From assembly GCA_934122275.1 (NCBI GenBank), contig CAKOWI010000003.1, positions 101,002 through 165,001 of the forward strand: a stretch of 64,000 nucleotides of DNA, written 5' to 3'. The notes under the pieces were generated by a model. The model was not told the DNA's origin. It made no database searches and worked only from the letters and a program-made list of their open reading frames with translations. This DNA comes from an uncultured Bacilli bacterium (GTDB lineage: Bacteria; Bacillota_I; Bacilli_A; RF39; UBA660). Both the position numbers and the translations under genes were made by a program. This document shows positions 1-6,890 of the stretch, piece by piece. Each line of letters begins with the position of its first letter. Position 1 is the stretch's first letter.

Positions 1-498
1 ACCACGAACTTCTATATCTAAGGGTTTATTTAACCTTAATGGAACTGATTTTATTGTTTCAACATTATGAGTAATATTTTCACCTATAAGACCATCGCCA
101 CGGGTAGCAGCTCTTTTTAAAACTCCTTTTTCATATAAAAGGGAACCAGATAAACCATCCATTTTAGGCTCTAATGTATAACATGCATTAGGACACGTTT
201 TTTTAATTTTCTCATCAAAAGATACTATTTCATCTTCATTAAATATATCATCAAATGAAAGCATAGGTGTTTCATGTACTACTTTTTCAAATTTATCTAC
301 TACTTTTCCCCCTACTCTTAAAGTAGGTGAATCCTTTCTTTTTAAGTCTGGATACTGTTTTTCTAGTCTTAGTAGTTCATTATAATAATCATCATACTCT
401 TGATCAGTAATAGTTGGATTATCATTTACATAATACTCTAAACTTGCCTTATTTATAATACTAATTAACTCATCCATTTTAGTATTTATATCATTCAT
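1..498 (-). CDS. ligA: NAD-dependent DNA ligase LigA, N-terminal part (cut by window edge)
   Basis: Reading the minus strand from an ATG at 498 gives 166 codons that run off the window start. LigA seals nicks in replication and repair using NAD+. The N-terminal domain Ia is visible (DQEYDDYYNELLRLE), followed by the adenylation motif EPKMDG carrying the nucleophilic lysine, then TRGDG.IGENIT, all typical of bacterial LigA. The usual residue after the lysine is I or V and here it is M, a mild variant. The start is supported by GGTGAT a few bases upstream of the ATG. The gene is divergent from the phosphohexomutase gene. The rest of the protein lies outside the window. Confidence 0.93.
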   Translation of the reverse strand, partial: MNDINTKMDELISIINKASLEYYVNDNPTITDQEYDDYYNELLRLEKQYPDLKRKDSPTLRVGGKVVDKFEKVVHETPMLSFDDIFNEDEIVSFDEKIKKTCPNACYTLEPKMDGLSGSLLYEKGVLKRAATRGDGLIGENITHNVETIKSVPLRLNKPLDIEVRG

Positions 499-573
499 TT
501 TATCACCCATAATCATTATACCTAAAAATAAAGAAAAACTCTACATTATAAATGTAAATTAATGATAATAAAT

Positions 574-602
574 TTATAAATTACGGATATAAATGGTATA
601 AT
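574..602 (+). promoter_or_regulatory. Candidate sigma-A promoter of the phosphohexomutase gene
   Basis: A perfect TATAAT at 597-602 lies 17 bases after a weak TTATAA at 574-579, about 20 bases before the ATG at 621. AAGGAGG is the ribosome binding site. The call rests on the sequence match only. Confidence 0.5.
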
Positions 603-620
603 CAAAATAAGGAGGTTGTT

Positions 621-2006
621 ATGAGTTTCGATAAAACAGTTTTAAGAAAATGGGATATAAGAGGAGTATATCCTACTCAAATTAATGAATCACTTGCAAA
701 AAATATAGGTTTTTCGTTTGCAAGACTAATGAAAGAAAAAGGAAAAAACGCATGTATTGTTGGAAGAGATAATCGTTTTGGTGGTGAATCATTACTAAAT
801 AACTTAATTATAGGTTTGACAAAATCAGGAATAAATGTAATAAACCTTGGTATTGTTACTACTCCAATGCTTAACTTTGCATCACATAAATTAAATAATG
901 AATTTGGAATTATGGTAACTGCTAGCCATAATCCTAAAAATGATAATGGATTTAAGGTATTTGGAAGTTCATTTTTACATTTAAATACAAAAGAATTAAA
1001 TCATCTATATGATTTAATAACAGAAGAAAAAGAAGAAGCTTCTAACAATGAGGGCTATGTTAAAGAAGTTGATATAAAACAAGAGTACATAAATTATTTG
1101 CTAAAGGAAATAAATATAAATGACAGAAAGCTAAAAGTAGTAATTGACTGCGGAAATGGCACAGCATCAACCATAATAAGAGATGTATATAAAAACATTA
1201 ATTGCGATGTTACATATTTATTTTGTGATAGTGATCCAAACTTTCCAAACCATCATCCCGATCCAAATGTTTTTGAAAATTTAGTAAGTCTTTCTAGAAA
1301 AGTTGTAGAAACTAAATCTGATTTAGGAATAGCTTACGATGGAGACGCTGACAGAGTCGGAATAGTTGATGAAAAAGGAAATATAGTTGAAACAGATAAA
1401 TTAATGTCTATATATGCCAAAGATATATTAAAAAATAGTAAAAATAAAAACATAGTATTTGATGTAAAATGTTCTATGGCTCTAGAAAATTCTATAAAGG
1501 AAAATGGTGGCAATCCAATTATGGTATGTAATGGAAGTGCATATATAGAATCGTATGTAAAAGAATATCCAGCGATATTTGGCGGCGAATACTCAGGCCA
1601 CGTTTTCTTTAATGATAAACATTATGGATTCGATGATGGAATATATGCCGGATTAAGATTACAAGAAATATTATGCAAAGAAAACAAAAGCTGTCAAGAA
1701 TTGAGTAGTGATTATCAAAAACTATTTAATACACCTGAAATTAAGATAGGATGCCGCGATGATATTAAATTTAATATCATTGATCAAATAAAGGAATATG
1801 CAAACGAAAAGAATTATAAGTATATTGATATTGATGGTATAAGAGTTAAGTTTGAAGATGGCTGGGCACTTGTACGTGCTAGCAATACTGGTCCTAACCT
1901 AACATCAAGATTTGAAGCAACAAATGAAAAAAGATTAGTTGAAATAAAAGACGAATTTATAAATTTAATTAATTCATTAATAGATAAAGAGTTATCAACC
2001 AGATAA
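621..2006 (+). CDS. Phosphomannomutase/phosphoglucomutase (alpha-D-phosphohexomutase family)
   Basis: 461 aa, the full family length. It should interconvert hexose 6- and 1-phosphates and so feed sugar nucleotides to the surface polymers encoded further along. The active-site serine loop TASHNPKNDNGFKV, the metal-binding loop DGDADRVG, the sugar-binding GEYSGHV and the C-terminal phosphate-binding RASNTGPNLTSRFE are all present in order. The GEYSGH form and the short C-terminal domain resemble ManB/AlgC-type PMM/PGM rather than GlmM. Substrate preference between mannose and glucose cannot be settled from sequence. The ATG at 621 has a strong AAGGAGG. The gene is monocistronic between a promoter and a terminator. 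Confidence 0.9.
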   Translation: MSFDKTVLRKWDIRGVYPTQINESLAKNIGFSFARLMKEKGKNACIVGRDNRFGGESLLNNLIIGLTKSGINVINLGIVTTPMLNFASHKLNNEFGIMVTASHNPKNDNGFKVFGSSFLHLNTKELNHLYDLITEEKEEASNNEGYVKEVDIKQEYINYLLKEININDRKLKVVIDCGNGTASTIIRDVYKNINCDVTYLFCDSDPNFPNHHPDPNVFENLVSLSRKVVETKSDLGIAYDGDADRVGIVDEKGNIVETDKLMSIYAKDILKNSKNKNIVFDVKCSMALENSIKENGGNPIMVCNGSAYIESYVKEYPAIFGGEYSGHVFFNDKHYGFDDGIYAGLRLQEILCKENKSCQELSSDYQKLFNTPEIKIGCRDDIKFNIIDQIKEYANEKNYKYIDIDGIRVKFEDGWALVRASNTGPNLTSRFEATNEKRLVEIKDEFINLINSLIDKELSTR

Positions 2007-2015
2007 CTCTTTTTA
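1986..2015. terminator. Bidirectional intrinsic terminator between phosphohexomutase gene and deoD
   Basis: Arms AAAGAGTTATC (1986-1996) and GATAACTCTTT (2002-2012) form a long stem followed by T residues. It overlaps the stop codon of the plus-strand gene and abuts the minus-strand deoD stop, so it can serve both convergent genes. Confidence 0.75.
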
Positions 2016-2741
2016 CTTTATAATAGATTCAAGTGCTAATTTAATCATTGAATTTAATGAATTTTGTCTATCCTCATTAGAAACCACATCATTAATGTAT
2101 GGTGAATCTGTTACCGAAAGAAGTACCGAAGCATCAGCCCCTAATTTTTCTGCAGTTAAACATACTGCATATCCTTCCATCTCTTCAGCTATAACCTTTA
2201 TGTCACTTGGAATTCTTTCATAAATTCCTTCTGCATCACCATAAGGACCAAAAACAGAAGTAGTATTTGTAGTTCCTTTTACTAACGAAATATTTAAATC
2301 ATTAGCAGTATTTGTGATAGTTTCATTTAGCATCTTTGATGGATAAATTAGCTTTTTATCCGTACGAGAAAATTGCATTCCATAATCAGTTTCACTATAG
2401 ATAGAGTCTGCTAAAATAACATCAAGCAGTTTAAGATCTTTATCAACGGCACCGCAAGTTCCTATTCTGATTATTTTTTTTACTCCATAATAATATAATA
2501 ATTCAAACACATATATTCCAGCTGATGCAATTCCCATACCTGAAGAAACAATACTAATCTTATGACCTTTATAATATCCTGTATATGCATACATATTTCG
2601 GATTGTATTAACTATTGAAGCATCCTCTAAAAAATTATCAGCTATATACTTAGCCCTTAAAGGATCTCCTGGCAATAAAACTAATTCTGATATATCATCT
2701 TTTTTTGCAACAATATGCAATGGTTTAGATTGTGGTTTCAA
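2013..2741 (-). CDS. deoD: Purine-nucleoside phosphorylase, DeoD type
   Basis: 242 aa. It cleaves purine (deoxy)ribonucleosides with phosphate to free base and (deoxy)ribose-1-phosphate for purine salvage. Family landmarks are the N-terminal LLPGDPLRAKYIAD phosphate-site motif, GMGIASAGIY, RIGTCGAV, the EEMEGYA nucleoside-binding segment and the C-terminal SVTDSP. The length is normal for the hexameric DeoD family. The start is a TTG at 2741 behind AGGAGGG. It lies just downstream of recA on the same strand (21 bases), so it may share the recA transcript. Confidence 0.93.
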   Translation of the reverse strand: MKPQSKPLHIVAKKDDISELVLLPGDPLRAKYIADNFLEDASIVNTIRNMYAYTGYYKGHKISIVSSGMGIASAGIYVFELLYYYGVKKIIRIGTCGAVDKDLKLLDVILADSIYSETDYGMQFSRTDKKLIYPSKMLNETITNTANDLNISLVKGTTNTTSVFGPYGDAEGIYERIPSDIKVIAEEMEGYAVCLTAEKLGADASVLLSVTDSPYINDVVSNEDRQNSLNSMIKLALESIIK

Positions 2742-2762
2742 TTATATCCCTCCTAATTCATT

Positions 2763-3773
2763 TTACTTTTTTTCTTTGTTTAAAATACCGTAACTTTCTC
2801 TTACCTTTGCTTCTATTTCTTTAGCTATTTCAGGATTATTTTTCAAAAATGCCTTTGCATTTTCCTTACCCTGTCCTATTTTTTCTCCTTTGTAAGAATA
2901 CCAAGCACCACTCTTATCTATAATTCCAATTTCTGATGCCAAATCAATTATTTCAGCCTCTCTTGATACCCCTTGACCATACATAATTTCAACAGCAGCT
3001 GTCTTAAATGGTGGTGCTACCTTATTTTTTACAACCTTAACGGTAGTTTTATTACCAATTACGTTATCTCCATTTTTAATTTGTTCTCCACGTCTTACAT
3101 CAAGTCTAATTGTTGAGTAAAACTTAAGTGCTCTTCCTCCTGTTGTCGTTTCAGGATTTCCAAACAATACCCCAACTTTTTCTCTTAACTGATTAATGAA
3201 TATTGCTATTGTATTAGTTTTATTAATGGTTCCAGATAATTTTCTCAAAGCCTGACTCATAAGTCTTGCTTGAAGTCCTACGTGACTATCACCCATTTCA
3301 CCTTCTATTTCAGCTTGTGGTACTAATGCCGCAACCGAATCTATTACAACTATATTTATAGCTTCGCTTCTAACTAATGCTTCACAAATTTCTAGTGCCT
3401 GTTCACCAGTGTCTGGCTGAGAAAGTAATAATTCATTTATATCGACACCTAAATTCTTAGCATATACTGGATCTAATGCATGCTCTGCATCAATAAACGC
3501 AGCTCTTCCACCAGCTTTTTGTACTTCTGCTATAGCTTGAAGTGCAAAAGTTGTTTTACCAGAAGACTCTGGACCATATATCTCAATTATTCTGCCCTTT
3601 GGATAACCACCTACACCAAGTGCAATATCTAAAGTTAACGAACCAGATGACACCGTATCAATTTCAGTATGAGTATCTTCACCTAATTTCATTACAGACC
3701 CTTTTCCAAATTGTTTTTCTATATCAGCTAAAACTTGTTCTAATGTTTTGTCATTTTCGACTTTTTTTGCCAT
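2763..3773 (-). CDS. recA: Recombinase RecA
   Basis: 336 aa. It forms ATP-dependent filaments on single-stranded DNA, catalyses strand exchange and triggers LexA self-cleavage. The Walker A GPESSGKTT, the IDAEHALD segment, the VVIDSVAALVP Walker B region and the NQLREKVGVLFGNPETTTGGRALKFY loop-2 region are intact. Compared with longer RecA proteins the C-terminal acidic tail is short. ATG follows GGAGGATAATAA. It has its own promoter with a LexA-type box and is separated from upstream pgsA by a terminator. The rodZ-pgsA-recA order matches other Bacilli, although cinA, usually between pgsA and recA, is absent here. Confidence 0.98.
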   Translation of the reverse strand: MAKKVENDKTLEQVLADIEKQFGKGSVMKLGEDTHTEIDTVSSGSLTLDIALGVGGYPKGRIIEIYGPESSGKTTFALQAIAEVQKAGGRAAFIDAEHALDPVYAKNLGVDINELLLSQPDTGEQALEICEALVRSEAINIVVIDSVAALVPQAEIEGEMGDSHVGLQARLMSQALRKLSGTINKTNTIAIFINQLREKVGVLFGNPETTTGGRALKFYSTIRLDVRRGEQIKNGDNVIGNKTTVKVVKNKVAPPFKTAAVEIMYGQGVSREAEIIDLASEIGIIDKSGAWYSYKGEKIGQGKENAKAFLKNNPEIAKEIEAKVRESYGILNKEKK

Positions 3774-3805
3774 TTATTATCCTCCATATTTCAAGTTACA
3801 ATATC

Positions 3806-3857
3806 ATTATAAATTAATTAAAAACAAAAATCAAGTATTATTTCGAACAAATGTTTG
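3806..3857 (-). promoter_or_regulatory. recA promoter with LexA (SOS) operator
   Basis: On the minus strand TTGATT (3829-3834) and TATAAT (3806-3811) are 17 bases apart, an almost ideal sigma-A promoter. Immediately upstream, at 3844-3857, sits CGAACAAATGTTTG, which fits the Firmicute LexA/DinR box CGAACRNRYGTTYC except the last base. This supports SOS control of recA. No lexA gene is in the window. Confidence 0.75.
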
Positions 3858-3880
3858 TAAAAATGTAGAAACTAATTAAC

Positions 3881-3914
3881 AAAAAATAAAAAATACTTAA
3901 CAAAGTAAGTATTT
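3881..3914 (-). terminator. Terminator downstream of pgsA
   Basis: Arms AAATACTTA (3891-3899) and TAAGTATTT (3906-3914), followed on the minus strand by TTTATTTTTT. It separates rodZ-pgsA from recA. Confidence 0.7.
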
Positions 3915-3920
3915 CTGGAA

Positions 3921-4538
3921 TTATTTTTGTTCAATTTTTTTATTTTCATCTTTTGTAAAGATTATTTCTTTATTAAGAACGTAATACTGTACACCAGATA
4001 TTATTGAAAACATAGTTGCTAAAACAAGAAGAAAATTAGCTACATCAATTCCAAATAGTTCAAATGGTAAGTTATAACATAAAGTTAATATAACACCAAC
4101 CATTAAACATGCTGTCTTAACTTTTCCTGTTTTTATTGCTGCAACAACTTTTCCCTTACTACCAGCTATCATCTTTATAGTATCAACAACCGTATCTCTA
4201 AATACTATTATAACTGGAATTATTGGTGCTATAAATCCTTGACAAGCAAGAATAATTAAAGTTGAATTTACTAACATTTTATCAGCTATTGCATCAGTCA
4301 TCTTTCCAAAATCAGTTACCATGTTATATTTTCTAGCAATATGCCCATCTAAAAAGTCTGTAAACGATGCTATCATAAATAAAGCAGCAGCTATAAGATA
4401 CCTTAAATCAACAGATATAGTACCTATAATAAACTTTGGAAACTCTACATTTACCATGTAAAATGGAAATAATAGTAAAACTATTAAAGCAACCGTAAAA
4501 AATATTCTAGTCATTGTTAGTTTATTAGCTATATTCAC
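3921..4538 (-). CDS. pgsA: CDP-diacylglycerol--glycerol-3-phosphate 3-phosphatidyltransferase
   Basis: 205 aa integral membrane enzyme that makes phosphatidylglycerol-phosphate from CDP-diacylglycerol and glycerol-3-phosphate, the committed step to anionic phospholipids. The CDP-alcohol phosphotransferase signature D(x)2DG(x)2AR(x)nG(x)3D(x)3D is seen as FTDFLDGHIARKYNMVTDFGKMTDAIADK, with four to five hydrophobic segments around it. The start is a GTG at 4538 behind GAGGGTGA, 16 bases after the rodZ stop, so the two genes are probably one transcript. Confidence 0.93.
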   Translation of the reverse strand: MNIANKLTMTRIFFTVALIVLLLFPFYMVNVEFPKFIIGTISVDLRYLIAAALFMIASFTDFLDGHIARKYNMVTDFGKMTDAIADKMLVNSTLIILACQGFIAPIIPVIIVFRDTVVDTIKMIAGSKGKVVAAIKTGKVKTACLMVGVILTLCYNLPFELFGIDVANFLLVLATMFSIISGVQYYVLNKEIIFTKDENKKIEQK

Positions 4539-4554
4539 TTTTTATTCACCCTCT

Positions 4555-5034
4555 TTAATTCTCTAAATAAGTTATTTCATAGCTTTTATTTTCGTTTGGA
4601 ATAACATAATTGGTTATAACTATATATATTATTAAAAATAACAATAAAGCTATAATTAAACCTACTATAATTGATCTAAACTTTGATTTAGGTTTTTCAC
4701 TCATTGTATATGGTGATACAACCTTTTTCTCCATACTTTTTTCTCTTTGTTTTTCCCTACTAGCCTTTTCTATTTCATCAATAGGTATCTTAGATGTTTC
4801 TTCAAAGAAAAACTCATTAAACTCATCCATTATTTTTTCTTCATCTAATCCAAGATATTTAGCATAGTCTCTTATAAAACACTTCAAATAAAAAACATCC
4901 TTAAAAACCTTTAGGTTCCCTTCTTCTATATTTTCTATTTGAGATACTCTTAAATTAAGATCAGAAGCAGCTTCCTCGGCACTTACTCCGCGTTCTTCCC
5001 TAGCTTTCTTTAACTCTTCACCAATCTCTTTCAA
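4555..5034 (-). CDS. rodZ: RodZ/YmfM-like cell-shape protein with N-terminal HTH and one membrane span
   Basis: 159 aa. Residues about 4-70 form the RodZ-type HTH_25 domain (GEELKKAREERGVSAEEAASDL...), a linker follows, then a single transmembrane segment near residues 123-144 and a very short extracytoplasmic tail. RodZ links MreB filaments to the membrane-bound wall elongation machinery. The tail is much shorter than in classical RodZ, which usually has a beta-rich periplasmic domain. The position directly upstream of pgsA matches ymfM in Bacillus. Start TTG at 5034 behind AAGGAGG. The gene begins 27 bases after the RNase P RNA. Confidence 0.8.
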   Translation of the reverse strand: MKEIGEELKKAREERGVSAEEAASDLNLRVSQIENIEEGNLKVFKDVFYLKCFIRDYAKYLGLDEEKIMDEFNEFFFEETSKIPIDEIEKASREKQREKSMEKKVVSPYTMSEKPKSKFRSIIVGLIIALLLFLIIYIVITNYVIPNENKSYEITYLEN

Positions 5035-5060
5035 GGTACTTCCTCCTTATATTAATAATA

Positions 5061-5411
5061 GTTTTAATAAGCCACGTTCTGTACCAGTAAACTGGTCGTA
5101 AACATTTATCTATACATAAAGTATCCCTTAGTCCGTTTAATTTCTTTCTAAGAGTTCCCCTACCAAATTTGGGTTTCTCACTCATGGGGTTTACCGCGTT
5201 CCACTCAAATGGTTTCCCACTTGTATCGTCACTATGGCACTTTATGCCAAAATAACCATATTCAAAATGAACTATAGGTTATTTTAGCGCCGTTAGGCCT
5301 AAAGCCTACCAAAGGTTATTTTTTCCCTTTGCATGAACACTACAGTCATCTCAGAGCTGTGTGAGCGTGGACTTTCCTCTACTTTATAAAAAAGCAGCGT
5401 TTACGTAAAAA
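5061..5411 (-). ncRNA. rnpB: RNase P RNA (Bacillus type B)
   Basis: The 5' end pairs with the 3' end (GTTTT.../...AAAAC) to form P1. The universally conserved GAGGAAAGUCC lies at the complement of 5369-5379, followed by the GCUCAC.C..CUGAGAUG...UAGUGUUC pattern of type B RNAs. Near the 3' end ACAGAA is at the complement of 5071-5085. It is the catalytic RNA that matures tRNA 5' ends. At about 350 nt it is shorter than the roughly 400-nt Bacillus subtilis RNA. It follows the gpsB stop within a few bases, as in Bacillus. Ends are estimated to within about 5 bases. Confidence 0.92.
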
Positions 5412-5414
5412 CTA

Positions 5415-5738
5415 TCATTCTTCTTTATCATAAATATATTTTTCTAATTGTGATAGACGTCTTAAAATATCGACGTTTGTTATTTCTTTTTCACTTTTCT
5501 TTACAATATCAATGTTAGCCTTTAAATTACGAAGTTCATGTTTCAAAGACATATTCTCATTTTCTAACTCTTTATTTTCGCCCTTTAATTCTTTAATAAT
5601 ATTGATAAATTCAATATAATCTTTAATAATTTGATCCAAGAATTTATCTACTTCCTGAAGTCTATAACCTCTAGTATCAATTTTAAAGTCTTTATCAAAG
5701 ATATCTTGCGGTGTTAAAGATATTCTATTATTAAACAT
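5415..5738 (-). CDS. gpsB: Cell-division/elongation coordinator GpsB (DivIVA family)
   Basis: 107 aa. The N-terminal DivIVA membrane-binding domain is clear (LTPQDIFDKDFKIDTRGY.LQEVDKFLDQIIKDY), followed by a coiled coil (about 40-75) and a short C-terminal helical domain (ILRRLSQLEKYIY) typical of hexameric GpsB. It scaffolds penicillin-binding proteins at the septum. The ponA gene, whose product is its known partner in Bacillus, lies only 1.1 kb away on the other strand. Length and gpsB-rnpB synteny distinguish it from full-length DivIVA. ATG behind AGAAGGTGG; it ends in TGA. Confidence 0.93.
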   Translation of the reverse strand: MFNNRISLTPQDIFDKDFKIDTRGYRLQEVDKFLDQIIKDYIEFINIIKELKGENKELENENMSLKHELRNLKANIDIVKKSEKEITNVDILRRLSQLEKYIYDKEE

Positions 5739-5812
5739 AAATCTACCACCTTCTAAATAACATTATCGCAAGTTTTTGTAAGTTTGTCAATTTACATTTA
5801 ATAATTATTATA

Positions 5813-6073
5813 CTATTTACTACTTCTTATCCTTCTGGTGTTTTTTATAAGATCATATGATGACACAGAAAAACTAAAAGAAATTAAACTCACAAAAAAG
5901 CTTTTGAAACCAAATCCAAAAAACAAAAAATTAATTAACACACTTACTATAAGTAATATCCACACAATATATTTACTATCAATTTTAAATGTCATTTTTA
6001 TGGTATTTCCTAAAATATTTAAAATTATCCATACACAAACTATGTGTGGTAATAATTTATATACTTCTTCCAT
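5813..6073 (-). CDS. Small membrane protein, holin-like
   Basis: 86 aa with three hydrophobic segments (about 8-24, 36-53 and 55-75) and a basic C-terminus (KNTRRIRSSK). The pattern of a first helix, a short KIDSKYIVW connector, two close helices and a final Y/D-rich basic tail resembles A118/Hol118-type phage holins, but the match is by eye. A holin would make membrane pores for an endolysin, yet no phage gene is nearby, so a domesticated or unrelated role is possible. ATG at 6073 follows GGTGATATATTA. The gene starts 11 bases after the stop of a 31-codon ORF and is probably translationally linked to it. Confidence 0.45.
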   Translation of the reverse strand: MEEVYKLLPHIVCVWIILNILGNTIKMTFKIDSKYIVWILLIVSVLINFLFFGFGFKSFFVSLISFSFSVSSYDLIKNTRRIRSSK

Positions 6074-6084
6074 TAATATATCAC

Positions 6085-6180
6085 CTAATTAATTGTATGA
6101 ATTAATATTAAAGATTCTTCCAACATATTAGTTTCATTTATAAGTTCATCAAAAATTAAAAATACATAAGAATTATCCAT
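6085..6180 (-). CDS. Putative 31-aa peptide upstream of the holin-like gene
   Basis: On the minus strand an ATG at 6180 follows GGAGG by eight bases and opens 31 codons (MDNSYVFLIFDELINETN...) ending in TAG at 6085-6087. The product is acidic and amphipathic with no signal peptide. It is not recognised. The strong ribosome binding site and the tight junction to the next gene are the only evidence that it is translated; it could equally be a leader peptide. Confidence 0.4.
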   Translation of the reverse strand: MDNSYVFLIFDELINETNMLEESLILIHTIN

Positions 6181-6305
6181 ATCATATTCCTCCTATATAT
6201 AGGATATCATTTAAATAACTAAAAAGCTTATTTTCGACAAATCTTATCAATATATTTTTAATTTACTTTTTAAAGGATAAATAGTATAATTATCATGGTG
6301 ATTAT

Positions 6306-6890
6306 ATGATTTCAAATTATTCATTTATTCGTTTTAATAATAAATCAAGTAATCATATTAAAGCTGGATATGCAAATAGAGGTATGAGTTTAGAAAATGA
6401 CATTAATATGTCTAACGAGTACTATAGAATCCATGATATAGCATATATATATAAAAAGCCCACCCCAATTAAATTAGTTAAGGTAGACTATAAAAATGGA
6501 TTAATAAAAGAAGCTTATTTTGATACTCCATCTACTACTGATTATAATGGTATATATAAAGGAAAATACATAGATTTTGAAGCTAAAGAAACAAATAGTA
6601 AAACTTCATTTTCACTGTCTAATATACATGAGCACCAAATAAAACATTTAATAGATGTTAAAAGACATGGTGCTATATCATTTATAATAGTTAGATTTAA
6701 TTTACTTGATAAAACATACCTTCTAAAAACAGAGGATTTAGAGGAATTTATTAAAAATAATAAAAGAAAGTCAATTCCAAATACATTTTTTGAAACTTAT
6801 GGTACAATTATTAAAATAAAATATGCACCTAGAATTGATTTTCTTAAATGCATAGAAAATATTTACTTTGGAGGTAATAATAAATTATGA
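6306..6890 (+). CDS. recU: Holliday junction resolvase RecU
   Basis: 194 aa. RecU cuts four-way DNA junctions in recombination and chromosome segregation in Firmicutes. Diagnostic segments are YANRGMSLENDINMSNEYY, KKPTPIKLV, the nuclease core TTDYNGIYKGKYIDFEAKET with its D, E and K active-site residues, and the HEHQIKHL helix. ATG at 6306 follows GGTGAT. The stop overlaps the ponA start by four bases. The recU-ponA operon is conserved across Bacilli. A TATAAT at about 6288 may be its -10 box. Confidence 0.95.
   Translation: MISNYSFIRFNNKSSNHIKAGYANRGMSLENDINMSNEYYRIHDIAYIYKKPTPIKLVKVDYKNGLIKEAYFDTPSTTDYNGIYKGKYIDFEAKETNSKTSFSLSNIHEHQIKHLIDVKRHGAISFIIVRFNLLDKTYLLKTEDLEEFIKNNKRKSIPNTFFETYGTIIKIKYAPRIDFLKCIENIYFGGNNKL

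Noticed and set aside
5838..6092. Plus-strand 84-codon frame opposite the holin-like gene
   Set aside because: Both strands are open here. The minus-strand frame has a ribosome binding site, a coupled upstream ORF and a membrane-protein pattern, while the plus-strand frame lacks these.
5813..6180. Prophage lysis cassette
   Set aside because: No endolysin, tail or capsid genes are nearby; the single holin-like protein is not enough to call a phage.
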